Position numbers and translations under genes: made by a program. A stretch of 64,000 nt of DNA from JANRKF01 sp964518725 (GTDB taxonomy: Bacteria; Pseudomonadota; Alphaproteobacteria; Rickettsiales; SXRF01). The stretch is from assembly GCA_964518725.1 (NCBI GenBank), contig CAZFKP010000011.1, forward strand, positions 12,099 to 76,098, read 5' to 3'. Under the pieces are notes generated by a model. The model had not been told where the DNA came from and did not search any database. It worked only from the letters and a program-made list of their open reading frames with translations. Of this stretch, positions 50,192 to 59,620 are shown piece by piece (the first letter of the stretch is position 1; every line of letters begins with the position of its first letter).

Positions 50192-51249
50192 CGTTGGTCA
50201 GCGCCAACCGCCTCACTAATTGATGAGAATCCATCGCGCTCCAACAGCGCGGGCAACCCAGTGACAATGGATTTCACCACGCCAAACCCTTGATACACCA
50301 GTGCTGTGTAAAGCTGCACCAGGCTGGCACCGGCACGTATTTTCTTGTACGCATCTGCCGCCGAACCAACTCCGCCAACACCGACCAGTGGAATACGCCC
50401 CTGTGTCAACTGGTACATGTGGGAAAGCACCTCAGTGGAAAGGGCGAAGAGCGGCGCACCACTCAACCCGCCCTGTTCGCCATGCAATCGGGATTTGAGC
50501 GTGCGCGGACGCCTGATGGTGGTATTGCTGATGATGATCCCGTCAATCGCAAGCTCAAGCGCCACCTCTGCGACATCTTGCAGATCCGGGTTATCGAGAT
50601 CCGGCGCAATTTTCAACAGGAGCGGCACCATCCGCGCATATTGGGTTGCGAGCTGCGCTCGCGCCGCCATGAGGCTGGTGAGTAACTGGGTCAGCTGTTC
50701 GCGTTTCTGTAATGTCCGTAATCCCTGGGTATTGGGCGACGACACATTGATGGTAACATAATCAGCGTGTGGATAGACGCGCGTGAGCCCGGTGACATAA
50801 TCGTGCACGGCGTCCTCCGCCTGCTTGTTCTTTCCGATATTCGCGCCAACGATTCCGGATGCCCCACGCGCCGCAAGACGCTGCACGAACGGATCAAGCC
50901 CGGCATTGTTAAACCCCAGCCGGTTGATCACCGCCGCATCTTTGTTTAAACGAAACATGCGCGGTGCCGGGTTGCCATCTTGTGCAAGCGGAGTAACGGT
51001 TCCCGCCTCGACAAACCCAAATCCCTGGCGGTGAAGCGGCGCCAACACCTCGGCATTCTTATCGAAGCCCGCCGCCAACCCAATCGGGTTCGGAAAATGA
51101 AGCCCCATGATGGTTTGCGCCAATCGCGGATCAGGTGTCAACCGTGCCGCCGGCAATACCCCATGCGCCAGCGCCCACAAGCCAAGCGCATGGGCGCGCT
51201 CAGGCGGCAGCGCATGGATCAGCGGTCGAATGATGCGGTAAGCACTCAT
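50188..51249 (-). CDS. pyrD: Dihydroorotate dehydrogenase (quinone)
   Basis: PyrD oxidises dihydroorotate to orotate and passes electrons to quinone at the membrane. The 353-residue protein is class 2: it has the N-terminal membrane-associating helical part (residues 1-40, IRPLIHALPPERAHALGLWALA), FPNPIGLAAGFDKNAE, GFGFVEAGTVTP, NINVSSPNTQGLR with the catalytic Ser, and the FMN-binding LVGVGGVGSAADAY. It is convergent with the DUF2155 gene (four-base overlap). Confidence 0.94.
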   Translation of the reverse strand: MSAYRIIRPLIHALPPERAHALGLWALAHGVLPAARLTPDPRLAQTIMGLHFPNPIGLAAGFDKNAEVLAPLHRQGFGFVEAGTVTPLAQDGNPAPRMFRLNKDAAVINRLGFNNAGLDPFVQRLAARGASGIVGANIGKNKQAEDAVHDYVTGLTRVYPHADYVTINVSSPNTQGLRTLQKREQLTQLLTSLMAARAQLATQYARMVPLLLKIAPDLDNPDLQDVAEVALELAIDGIIISNTTIRRPRTLKSRLHGEQGGLSGAPLFALSTEVLSHMYQLTQGRIPLVGVGGVGSAADAYKKIRAGASLVQLYTALVYQGFGVVKSIVTGLPALLERDGFSSISEAVGADQR

Positions 51250-51262
51250 GGTGCACCACTAT

Positions 51263-51538
51263 TTAGCGCATCCCATCGTAAACATAAAGCAAGAGTTTGT
51301 GGCGTTCGTCAGAAGATGGGGGGGTGACCTGGGTCAGTGACTTATCCTGTTTGCCTGCACGGGGCTTCTGCACGGTCGCCGACTTCATCGGATAAAAATT
51401 CTGGGGCACCGAACGCGAAACAACCGCATGCTTGCGCGGCGGCAATTTCATAAACACACTCTCAGAAGCCGTTGCGTGCGTGCACCAACCGAACACACAC
51501 AGCAGGAATAATCCTCTGCAATATCTGCTTGTATTCAT
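51263..51538 (-). CDS. Small secreted hypothetical protein upstream of pyrD
   Basis: The 91-residue protein has a signal peptide (MNTSRYCRGLFLLCVFGWCTHATA) and a basic mature region (LPPRKHAVVSRSVPQNFYP) ending KLLLYVYDGMR. No family is recognised. It starts at 51538, which gives the best signal peptide; an ATG at 51562 would add eight residues. It lies 13 bases upstream of pyrD on the same strand and is divergent from the TPR gene of the pilus cluster. A real gene is likely but not certain. Confidence 0.45.
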   Translation of the reverse strand: MNTSRYCRGLFLLCVFGWCTHATASESVFMKLPPRKHAVVSRSVPQNFYPMKSATVQKPRAGKQDKSLTQVTPPSSDERHKLLLYVYDGMR

Positions 51539-51693
51539 AGCCATCAGATTTTTACCACACATGTTGTTTTCGTTGCGATGCCAGACGCGGCGATAAAATT
51601 TGTAGCAAACCTCGTGCCAACGATTTTTCTGCGTGCAACATCGCTTTTTTTAATGCAAAATCCGATAGGCACTCTACAATTGCTGACGAAGTA

Positions 51694-53115
51694 ATGAAGG
51701 TTTGCATGAAGCGACATTTGAGGAACAATTCCGCCGCCTTTCTTTTCGCCGCCGTATACGTGGCGGCGGTGGCGCTGCCCCCCCCGCTCCACGCAAGCGA
51801 GTACACGATTAGCGAAGCCGCTTCCGTCGCCCAGCCGGTGACGCTTATCCCGCGCCCACCTGCCAATAGCGGCCCGCTCCGGGTAGTCATCCCCAACATC
51901 AAAACTGAATCGCACGGCACACCGGGCGGTAGCAGCGGCGTCTCGGCCAAACCGGCAAATGCGCCTGCAATTGCCCGTGCACCTGTGGCAGCACCGTCAT
52001 CGTCCCGCCTGGAACAGATTTCGCAACGCATCTCGGATACGGTAGAAGATGCTTGGTACAACGGTGTTAGCCTGGTTGGAATGGGCAACGAATTTAACGA
52101 ATTTATCGTGCAAAAAATCCTGAAACCCAACATTCCGTTTTTGCCCATGCCAAGCCAGTGGGCACTTACGCCACAGCCCCAAACCCCTCAATTCACCGCC
52201 GTGCACGATGCTGACGCCATGGCATCGCTTACTCCAGCGGCAGGTGGCAGCGATCCACAGCCGATTCCGGCACTTATTCCTCAAACGACAAGTGAAGTGA
52301 CGGTACCGACGACAAGCGACGCCACGGAACCTGCGCCGAGCCTTTCGAGCCAAAGCAAGGAAATGATCACCAATGTCCCGAAAGTGCGGGATACGCAACC
52401 CGAGAAACCCTTCAACCGCAAGGTCGATATCGCACGCGCAAAACCATCGGCCGACGTACTAAATAAGGGTGCAGCACCCAGTGCTGGAGCAGAAAAACTT
52501 GGCATTAAGCCCGGGGGCGTCAAAAATAATTTTGATGTGAATTACGAGCTGGAACGCGCCTATAATGCGCTGGTTGCAGGGCAATCTGAAACCGCCATGC
52601 AAATTTATGAGGACATCCTCACCAGCAACCCGAAAAATAAAGATGCGCTTTTCGGACTTGCCGGCAGTTATCACCGCGTCGGACAGATCGACATGGCGCG
52701 CAGCCTGTATGGAAAATTACTGGAGCTTGACCCAAAACACCGCGACGGGCTGAATAACTTCCTGGTGTTGCTCGCAGACGAAGCACCCGGGGAAGCGCTG
52801 GGCTATATGGAGCGGATGGAACAACAAAATCCTGATTTCAGCCCCATCCCGGCGCAAATGGCGATCATTTACCAAAAATTAGGGGATCATGAGAAAGCTA
52901 CCGATAAAATGTACCGTGCACTGGCCATTTCCCCACAAAATATGACCTACCGCTACAACCTGGCCATTATGCTTGACCGGAGCGGTAAATACCAGGACGC
53001 AAGCAGCCTTTACAGCCAATTGCTGGAAGCATCTGCAAAAGGTGAGCCAATTCCCGGTGATGCGACAAAAATTCAGCAAAGATTAACCTTTATCCGCTCT
53101 AATACAATAAGATAA
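51694..53115 (+). CDS. TPR-repeat protein of the pilus cluster (MshN-like)
   Basis: The 473-residue protein has a signal peptide ending ALPPPLHA (start at 51694, or ATG four codons later), a long low-complexity Pro/Ala/Ser region (about 40-280), and at least three TPR repeats at the C-terminus (about 285-450; MQIYEDILTSNPKNKDALFGLAGSYHRVGQ, ARSLYGKLLELDPKHRDGL, KATDKMYRALAISPQNMTYRYNLAI). In Vibrio the MSHA locus contains a TPR protein, MshN. The position 19 bases before pilT supports a pilus role, but the protein could also be a generic envelope scaffold. Confidence 0.65.
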   Translation: MKVCMKRHLRNNSAAFLFAAVYVAAVALPPPLHASEYTISEAASVAQPVTLIPRPPANSGPLRVVIPNIKTESHGTPGGSSGVSAKPANAPAIARAPVAAPSSSRLEQISQRISDTVEDAWYNGVSLVGMGNEFNEFIVQKILKPNIPFLPMPSQWALTPQPQTPQFTAVHDADAMASLTPAAGGSDPQPIPALIPQTTSEVTVPTTSDATEPAPSLSSQSKEMITNVPKVRDTQPEKPFNRKVDIARAKPSADVLNKGAAPSAGAEKLGIKPGGVKNNFDVNYELERAYNALVAGQSETAMQIYEDILTSNPKNKDALFGLAGSYHRVGQIDMARSLYGKLLELDPKHRDGLNNFLVLLADEAPGEALGYMERMEQQNPDFSPIPAQMAIIYQKLGDHEKATDKMYRALAISPQNMTYRYNLAIMLDRSGKYQDASSLYSQLLEASAKGEPIPGDATKIQQRLTFIRSNTIR

Positions 53116-53134
53116 ATGTTTTTAGAGTGCCCTC

Positions 53135-54241
53135 ATGGATATTACTGACCTTCTGGTACTCACCAAGAAGAATAACGCATCTGACCTGCACTTGACTGTC
53201 GGCAGTCCGCCAGTTCTTCGCCTGCACGGAGAGATCGTCCCACACCCATCGGAAGCACTTACCGTCGATGCAATCAAAAACATGCTTTACTCCATCATGA
53301 CGGAGCAACAACGCTCAGACTATGAGCGTGATTTTGAAATCGACCTCGCCATCTCGTTCGGTGAGAATATGCGTTTCCGCGTGAACGCCTTCAATACCAT
53401 CAATGGGCCAGCGGCAGTGCTGCGCTCCATCCCGACAGAAATCATTTCTTTGGAAGCCCTGGCTGCACCGGCAATTCTTACAAAACTAACCACCCTGCAT
53501 AAAGGGCTCGTGCTGGTTACGGGTCCAACCGGCAGCGGCAAATCGACAACACTTGCCGCCATGATGGATTACATCAACACCCATCAGGCGCGCCATATCA
53601 TCACCATTGAGGATCCGGTAGAGTTCCTACATCAATCGAAGAAATCACTTGTCAACCAGCGTGAAGTCGGCAAGAACACAAAAAGTTTTGCGCGCGCCCT
53701 GAAGAGCGCTCTGCGGGAAGACCCTGACGTGATCTTGGTGGGCGAGTTACGCGATATCGAAACCATCCAGCTCGCACTGACGGCCGCGGAAACCGGCCAC
53801 CTTGTGTTTGCGACGCTCCACACCAGCTCGGCAGCAAAAACCATCGACCGTATTATCGACGTGTTCCCGGCCGGCGACAAAGAAATGGTGCGCGCCATGC
53901 TATCGGCCTCGCTGGAAGCCGTCATCTCCCAAACACTGCTCAAACGCAAGGAAGGCGGCCGTATCGCCGCCCACGAGATCATGCTCGGCACGTCGGCTAT
54001 CCGCAACCTGATTCGCGAAGGCAAGGTTCCACAGCTTTATTCGATGATACAGATGGGCAGTAAATTAGGCATGATCGCCATGAAAGATAGCATCTACGAT
54101 TTGATGAATAAGAAAATTATCACCCGGGAAACGGCGCGAAACGCACTTGCCACCTCGACCAGCGAAGATTTTGATGCCAAATCGGAAGACGCCGCTGCCA
54201 GTAACGAGCCAGACAAAAAACGCTCCAACCAAAGCTTCTAG
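53135..54241 (+). CDS. pilT: Type IV pilus retraction ATPase PilT
   Basis: PilT is the hexameric motor that depolymerises type IVa pili. The 368-residue protein has the N-terminal PAS-like domain (NNASDLHLTVGSPPVLRLHGE), Walker A GPTGSGKSTT, the Asp box ITIEDPVEFLH, Walker B LVGELRDIETI, the His box GHLVFATLHTSSA and the PilT-specific C-terminal AIRNLIREGKVPQLYSMIQ. The C-terminus has a short Ser/Asp/Lys-rich tail. It is followed 13 bases later by pilU. Confidence 0.95.
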   Translation: MDITDLLVLTKKNNASDLHLTVGSPPVLRLHGEIVPHPSEALTVDAIKNMLYSIMTEQQRSDYERDFEIDLAISFGENMRFRVNAFNTINGPAAVLRSIPTEIISLEALAAPAILTKLTTLHKGLVLVTGPTGSGKSTTLAAMMDYINTHQARHIITIEDPVEFLHQSKKSLVNQREVGKNTKSFARALKSALREDPDVILVGELRDIETIQLALTAAETGHLVFATLHTSSAAKTIDRIIDVFPAGDKEMVRAMLSASLEAVISQTLLKRKEGGRIAAHEIMLGTSAIRNLIREGKVPQLYSMIQMGSKLGMIAMKDSIYDLMNKKIITRETARNALATSTSEDFDAKSEDAAASNEPDKKRSNQSF

Positions 54242-54254
54242 CGGATAAGCCAGC

Positions 54255-55364
54255 ATGATCGATATTCAGCAGTTAATCGATGAATTTGTCCGACGCGAGG
54301 CAAGCGACCTTTACCTTACCGTTGGCGCGCGCCCTTCGATCCGTATGGCACAGGGAATTGTTCCGGTCGGTTCTGACGTGTTGAGCGAAGACGACATACA
54401 ATCGGCCATCCTCAGTATCCTTCCGGAAGCGGTGATGGATGAGTTCGCCTCCACCCTTGAGTACAATACCGCGATCAACTGGCGCGACACCGCACGCCTG
54501 CGGATCAACCTATTCCGCCAGCGCCAGCACACCGGCATGGTGATGCGTCGTATCCACACCGCCATCCCCACCTTCAAGGACCTGAACTTGCCGGAGCTGT
54601 ACGGCGAACTGGTCATGGAAAAACGCGGCCTGATACTGATTGTGGGTCCTACCGGCTCCGGTAAATCCAGTTCGCTGGCCAGCATGCTCGAATACCGCAA
54701 CACTCATGGCAACGGCCATATCGTGACACTGGAAGACCCGGTGGAGTTCCTGCTCGAACATAAAAACTGTATTATCACCCAGCGCGACGTCGGCATCGAT
54801 ACCTATTCGTTTGGTATCGGCCTGAAGAACACACTGCGCCAGGCGCCGGATATTATCGTCATTGGCGAGATTCGTGACCGTGAAGCCATGGAACATGCGG
54901 TCGTATTCGCCGAAACCGGTCACCTGTGCCTTGCTACCTTGCACGCCAACAACGCCAACCAGGCCATCGAGCGAATCATCAACTTTTTCCCGGAAGACAA
55001 GCATAAACAGGTGCTACTCAACCTTTCCCTTAATTTGCGGGCAATTCTCTCGCAACGGCTGATGCCCAACACGATGGGATCGCGCAGCGTCGCCATTGAA
55101 ATCATGCTGAATCAGGGTCTGATCCGGCAATTGATCCATGACGGACACGTACGTGAGATCAAGGAGTGCATTGAGAAGGGTGGCGACCAAGGGATGCAGA
55201 CCTTTGACCAGCATTTGGTGGCCATGTGCGAGGCCGGTATTATCAGTGAATCCATGGCCATTGCGGAAGCCGACACACCTTCCAACATCCGCCTCGCGCT
55301 CAAGCAAATTGCCATGTCAAAACGCCAGGATATCAATCCACGGCATGAAAAAGGAAGCTTTTAG
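54255..55364 (+). CDS. pilU: PilT-like accessory retraction ATPase PilU
   Basis: PilU assists PilT in high-force retraction. The 369-residue protein is clearly paralogous to PilT but matches PilU at the diagnostic C-terminus (GLIRQLIHDGHVREIKECIEKGGDQGMQTFDQHL) and in NAINWRDTARLRINLF-type N-terminal text. Walker A is GPTGSGKSSS, Walker B VIGEIRDRE, His box GHLCLATLHANNA. Its stop overlaps the convergent ABC ATPase gene by four bases. PilT and PilU together predict true twitching or retraction. Confidence 0.92.
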   Translation: MIDIQQLIDEFVRREASDLYLTVGARPSIRMAQGIVPVGSDVLSEDDIQSAILSILPEAVMDEFASTLEYNTAINWRDTARLRINLFRQRQHTGMVMRRIHTAIPTFKDLNLPELYGELVMEKRGLILIVGPTGSGKSSSLASMLEYRNTHGNGHIVTLEDPVEFLLEHKNCIITQRDVGIDTYSFGIGLKNTLRQAPDIIVIGEIRDREAMEHAVVFAETGHLCLATLHANNANQAIERIINFFPEDKHKQVLLNLSLNLRAILSQRLMPNTMGSRSVAIEIMLNQGLIRQLIHDGHVREIKECIEKGGDQGMQTFDQHLVAMCEAGIISESMAIAEADTPSNIRLALKQIAMSKRQDINPRHEKGSF

Positions 55365-56077
55365 GCAGCAATTGAGTTGAGGAATGCGCGCTCCAGCATA
55401 TCGGAGCCATGCGTTTTCTTAAACTCGGCAGGCGTTCCAACAAAAAACAGCTTTCCATCGTGAATGACGCCGATGCGATCACAGATTTCATCAATATCCG
55501 ACAAAATATGCGAACTGAAGAAAATAGTGCGGCCGGCAGCCCTCGCTTGCAGGAGCATGTCTTTCAACTTGATGCGCGCGCTAGGATCGAGCCCACTCAT
55601 CGGTTCGTCCAACACCAGAAACGCTGTCTCTACCATGAACGCACCCAGCAGCCCCAGTTTCTGCCCCATCCCCTTGGAATAGGATCCCACCCGAGCATCC
55701 AGTGCGAATGGCGGTAAATCAAGCGCAATCGCATTGGCACGCGCCTCGTCAGGGTTCAGTTTTTTCCCATAGTAAGAAAGCGCCAGATCCAAATATTCCA
55801 TGCCACGCAAATAACGCGATGGCTGGAACTTCTCCGGGAGGTAGGACAAATTCGCGCGCGCAGCAATATCGGTCGATGGTTCACCGAAAATACGCACCGC
55901 ACCACTATCTGCGCTGGCAAGGTCAAGAAGGATTTTGATTAATGTCGTTTTACCCGCACCATTCAATCCAATCAGGCCAAAAATCTCTCCCGGCACCAGA
56001 GAAAGTCGGATATCGGATAACACCAAACGTTTATTATAACTTTTGCAAATCGACTCAACAATTAGCGGAACGGTCAT
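55361..56077 (-). CDS. ABC transporter ATPase linked to the pilus cluster (PilH-like)
   Basis: The 238-residue ATPase has Walker A GLNGAGKTTL, Q-loop, signature YSKGMGQKLGLLGA, Walker B LVLDEPMSGLDP and the switch His in FFSSHILSDID. The build is that of ABC-2-type ATPases. It overlaps the MshK-like gene by four bases, so it is coupled to the pilus operon. There is no permease next to it; the ABC-2 permease at 8784-9542 beside the secretin is the best candidate. In M. xanthus the ABC transporter PilGHI is needed for type IV pilus assembly, a precedent for the link. Confidence 0.85.
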   Translation of the reverse strand: MTVPLIVESICKSYNKRLVLSDIRLSLVPGEIFGLIGLNGAGKTTLIKILLDLASADSGAVRIFGEPSTDIAARANLSYLPEKFQPSRYLRGMEYLDLALSYYGKKLNPDEARANAIALDLPPFALDARVGSYSKGMGQKLGLLGAFMVETAFLVLDEPMSGLDPSARIKLKDMLLQARAAGRTIFFSSHILSDIDEICDRIGVIHDGKLFFVGTPAEFKKTHGSDMLERAFLNSIAA

Positions 56078-56898
56078 GGTTTTGTCTGTGCGGAATTAGG
56101 TTTGTCATTAGATTCATCGGCATTGGTGGATGCAGGCTCCGAGCTGATTGCCGAATCGACAGCATTCTTAACACCCGCCACCACCCCTTGCAATCCTTTT
56201 TCATTCTGTGCCGGTGCCTCCGGCGCAACCGTCACCGGGGCAACCACACCTTCCTTCACCTGCATATCATTGGAAGTCATGGTTTGGTTGACACGCAGGG
56301 TGAATATCACGGTTTTTCGCGACTCATCAATGCTCACCTGAGGGGTGCCTTGCTTATATGCCTTGCTTACAGCAATCCAGTTCTTCGGCGACCATTCAAA
56401 GGTTGCGCCTTCTTTCTCGATGACAACAACCTTCAGTAGTTTATCGCTTGTAGCAACTTCGGTTGGCAGGAATTTCCGGCTACCCTTCAAATCTTTGATC
56501 CAAATAGTCCAGTCTCCGGGGGTATGGTACATCAGGGTTTCCAGATAAAACTGCGGATAAACAGTTTCCTGCGGTTCGTCCACCGCTTTCTTAGAGGTTT
56601 GCTTAATGCCTTGCAGTTGATCCAGCAAATCCACTTCGGTTTCTGCCACCGCACCTTCGGTATATTGTATTTTAGCGCGTTCGATGGCATCCCGTTCTTC
56701 CGGCGTAAAAAACAGGCTTGGTAATTCAATCATGCCTTTCGGCGTCAGTTTCTTCTTTTCTTTGTTGGCCGTCGTTACTTTCGGGACATCCCCCTCCTTC
56801 GTTGCCGCAGGGGGCACTTGTGCCCTCGCCGACGGTGCCAGCCACACGAACAAAAGCATCGTCATGAGCACCCGCCAGCATGTAGCGCAACAACTCAC
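56074..56898 (-). CDS. Periplasmic protein of the pilus operon (MshK/PilP position)
   Basis: The 274-residue protein has a signal peptide (LMTMLLFVWLAPSARAQ) and a mature region with beta-rich stretches (YLETLMYHTPGDWTIWIKDLKGSRKFLPTEV, NWIAVSKAYK, KTVIFTLRVNQTM). The C-terminus is Ala/Ser/Asn-rich and probably disordered. The order after the PilO-like gene is that of MshK or PilP, which connect the inner-membrane complex to the secretin. I see no clear sequence match, so the role is inferred from position. It overlaps both neighbours by four bases. Confidence 0.6.
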   Translation of the reverse strand: MSCCATCWRVLMTMLLFVWLAPSARAQVPPAATKEGDVPKVTTANKEKKKLTPKGMIELPSLFFTPEERDAIERAKIQYTEGAVAETEVDLLDQLQGIKQTSKKAVDEPQETVYPQFYLETLMYHTPGDWTIWIKDLKGSRKFLPTEVATSDKLLKVVVIEKEGATFEWSPKNWIAVSKAYKQGTPQVSIDESRKTVIFTLRVNQTMTSNDMQVKEGVVAPVTVAPEAPAQNEKGLQGVVAGVKNAVDSAISSEPASTNADESNDKPNSAQTKP

Positions 56899-57575
56899 GG
56901 GGCTGCCCCCGCACGGTTTTTGGGGACATATTTATTAAGCTTGCTGGCGACATCGGTTGACTTCATGCCATACCAGTCGAACACAACTTCGGAGACAATC
57001 ATCGGGAATGTCCCTTCCTTACGTACCACCATAAGTACGTCTTTAGAAAGCTCCTGACTTTTAGCCAGCGTCAGCGAATTGATCCGCACGAAGCCGGGAA
57101 GCTCGCGTTGCATCATTTGCAGCATCTGGTAAATATCCTCATCGGATAGCGCCTCAATTATCACCTTGGCATTCGTGCGGGTAGCAACGAAATGCGGGCG
57201 TACATATTTCGGATCACCGGCAATGTCAGCGATAGGCTGCATCTCCACAGACATTTTCTTAAAGAAATATCGCGACTGGTAGAGGTTGAAAAGATCGCGC
57301 ACCGCCTGGCTGTCGATAAACAACCCCTGAAGCTCATCGTACTGCATCGATTCATAATACACCGGCATGTTATCTTTTACCGTGGTGAACTGGGCTTCGA
57401 TCTTTTGTTTCTCCGCCACTGTCTGACTGACCGCCGACAGGGCGATGTTCTTCTTGGTTGTAAACTCATCGTACAATGTCCCAAGGTAAAAGGTGGCGCC
57501 GCCGAAAACAGCTAACAGCGCCAGAAAGAAGCCGCCTTCCTTGAAAATAGTGCGTCTAAGTGGGGCAATATTCAT
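56895..57575 (-). CDS. mshJ: PilO/MshJ-like pilus alignment protein
   Basis: The 226-residue protein has one N-terminal membrane helix (about 15-34, FFLALLAVFGGATFYLGTLY), a coiled-coil stretch (about 38-70) and a ferredoxin-like periplasmic domain (about 80-205), the architecture of PilO. In pilus systems PilO/MshJ pairs with PilN/MshI in the inner membrane. Both ends overlap the neighbouring genes by four bases. Sequence identity to known MshJ is too low to see by eye, so the symbol rests on architecture and order. Confidence 0.7.
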   Translation of the reverse strand: MNIAPLRRTIFKEGGFFLALLAVFGGATFYLGTLYDEFTTKKNIALSAVSQTVAEKQKIEAQFTTVKDNMPVYYESMQYDELQGLFIDSQAVRDLFNLYQSRYFFKKMSVEMQPIADIAGDPKYVRPHFVATRTNAKVIIEALSDEDIYQMLQMMQRELPGFVRINSLTLAKSQELSKDVLMVVRKEGTFPMIVSEVVFDWYGMKSTDVASKLNKYVPKNRAGAAP

Positions 57576-59602
57576 GGCGTCCCGCCCTCTTTTGTCACTT
57601 CCATCAATTTACCGTTAATGGTGATCTCAATAGGCACGGACTCACGCCCCAACGAACTTTCCGACGGCTTCTGGTCAAAGTTCATTTGCAGGCTCTTAAT
57701 ATCGAGATACTCCGGTGGAATGGCCGTATAGCCAATCATATAACCATCGAGTACTCCGCTTAACTCCTTGAGGAAATCCTCTGCAAATTTCTTGAATAGC
57801 GCCGGGCTATTGAGGCCTGCCGGAAACTCCATCTGCAAACCAATCGTTATTTTCTCATCTGCGGACACGCCGGGGACACCTCCACCCGGCGGTATTCCTG
57901 GTAGCATTCCCGGCAACATTCCTGGCACGGGCGGCTGTCCCTCCGGCGGGTTAATATTGTAACTGGTGAGAGTCGGTATCAACCTTTCTTTTGGAAAGTC
58001 CCCGCCCACCTGCCACTGAAGGGACTTCAGCACTACAGGAAATTTAATCGCATGTGAGAGGTGCTCCAAGACAGCAATCGGCGCGTGCTGCCGGCCTTTG
58101 ATTTGCCTGTAAATTTCAATTTGATCCCAGACCTTGTCCAGGTCGATCTGGCTTTCCTCGATTTCTTTCTTCAAGGTAGCAAGCGTTTGCTGGCTAATAC
58201 GCTGCTTTTGTTCCGCATCTTCAAAATCGCTCATGAGAATCAACGTGCCGTAACCAAGATAAGCACCGTAAATAACTAATCCGAGAACAGCAAACGTGCC
58301 TAGTAGGCGTTGGGCATATTTGAAAATCTGGAATTTATCATAAAGCCGTGATTCAACAGTGGTCAACTTAAGAATGTTTTTGCGAATCGATCCTACCGAC
58401 GAAGCAAGCACCACATCGCCAAACTGGTCGCTTGGCTGCGTTGCACCCCGTATACCAAGCTTCTGAGCGATTTCATGCGGTGAATAGGCATGGAATGTTT
58501 TAGCATCAAACCGCTGTGCATCCATTAAGCCGCACACGTCTTGAGATGCGATGATATAGACGTCAAGGCCAGCACGCGGGGTAAAGCCAAAGCGCTTCAG
58601 GTATTCAATCGTTGAAAGCATTTCCTGTTCAATATGACCAGCGACGATCTCTGGTGTCTGTTCGCCAACCGGTAAGGCAAGGCGGGTGAAGATCAGGCGA
58701 CCATCGCGCAGAATAATCTGCCGGAACCCGCCAACTTTATTGTGACTGACCAGAATCTTCCATTCCGACCCGGTACCCGTTTTCGGCACCCCGTGCACAC
58801 GCTCCAACTGTTTGACAAAAATACCGGCCTCAACAGAAAGCAAGACAATCCCGCGGAACCGATTTTCGAACGTCATGACAAAGTCAAGCCACAGAACCAT
58901 CTGCGGACTTTTCTCCACCGAAATCATCAGGAAATTCCAGTCTTTGCGGCCTTCTTTCTCACGGCCAAGCACAATGGCACCCTTAATATCGGCCGGCTTG
59001 AAATCACGCTCCAGGCGGCGCTGGATAAGCTTCTGCACCGACAGTGAACTCACCGGCGGCAGTGTTTGCTGTACAAAAGACTGGTCAATGCTGTCGATGA
59101 CCATCGTAATCGGTGCCAACCGGTCTTTCTCAATTGTTTCCAGAAGCTCCTCAAGGTTGCCCGGGCTTGCATCTGGCACAAACTGGCGGGAAATAACGGT
59201 ATCTCCCTTCATATGAATGAGAATAGCGCCTTCGTCACCGATCAGCAGGGTGAATCGACTCTTGCGTGGATAGCTTACCTTCCGCTGCTTAGTCGTCGTT
59301 TTACCCGACGTATTTTTAGCGGAACCGCCCGCAGTGGATATTTCCTTGCGCCCTCTGCCACGCAGGAACTTGAGTTGTTGCTTGGAAAATTTCTTGTTCG
59401 GCACTGACGATGCGTCCGGCTGGATGAGCACACCCGGCGCAGCCCCGCTATCGGCTGTTTGTTTTCCCCGGCGCACAAACGAAAATCGCAGCTTGGGAAG
59501 CGTTATTTTCCGCGGCAGCCGAGCTTTCGGGCGAACGGCTTCCCCCTGCTCTACCGCGCCGTTCGTATCGCCCTGCTTTTTCTTCTTCCAACCGATTTTC
59601 AT
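57572..59602 (-). CDS. mshI: PilM-PilN-type fusion protein (MshI-like)
   Basis: The 676-residue protein has a basic, disordered N-terminus (1-115). An actin-like PilM/GspL-type cytoplasmic domain follows (about 116-425; RFTLLIGDEGAILIHMKGD, VIDSIDQSFVQQTLPPVSS). A membrane helix (about 440-462, LLGTFAVLGLVIYGAYLGYG), a coiled coil and a PilN-like periplasmic domain (about 520-670) complete it. A Pro/Gly run (PVPGMLPGMLPGIPPGGGVPG) interrupts the last domain. It is larger than typical MshI. The order MshE-G-I-J-K supports the name. Confidence 0.72.
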   Translation of the reverse strand: MKIGWKKKKQGDTNGAVEQGEAVRPKARLPRKITLPKLRFSFVRRGKQTADSGAAPGVLIQPDASSVPNKKFSKQQLKFLRGRGRKEISTAGGSAKNTSGKTTTKQRKVSYPRKSRFTLLIGDEGAILIHMKGDTVISRQFVPDASPGNLEELLETIEKDRLAPITMVIDSIDQSFVQQTLPPVSSLSVQKLIQRRLERDFKPADIKGAIVLGREKEGRKDWNFLMISVEKSPQMVLWLDFVMTFENRFRGIVLLSVEAGIFVKQLERVHGVPKTGTGSEWKILVSHNKVGGFRQIILRDGRLIFTRLALPVGEQTPEIVAGHIEQEMLSTIEYLKRFGFTPRAGLDVYIIASQDVCGLMDAQRFDAKTFHAYSPHEIAQKLGIRGATQPSDQFGDVVLASSVGSIRKNILKLTTVESRLYDKFQIFKYAQRLLGTFAVLGLVIYGAYLGYGTLILMSDFEDAEQKQRISQQTLATLKKEIEESQIDLDKVWDQIEIYRQIKGRQHAPIAVLEHLSHAIKFPVVLKSLQWQVGGDFPKERLIPTLTSYNINPPEGQPPVPGMLPGMLPGIPPGGGVPGVSADEKITIGLQMEFPAGLNSPALFKKFAEDFLKELSGVLDGYMIGYTAIPPEYLDIKSLQMNFDQKPSESSLGRESVPIEITINGKLMEVTKEGGTP

Positions 59603-59620
59603 GTCAACCCATCATACCCG

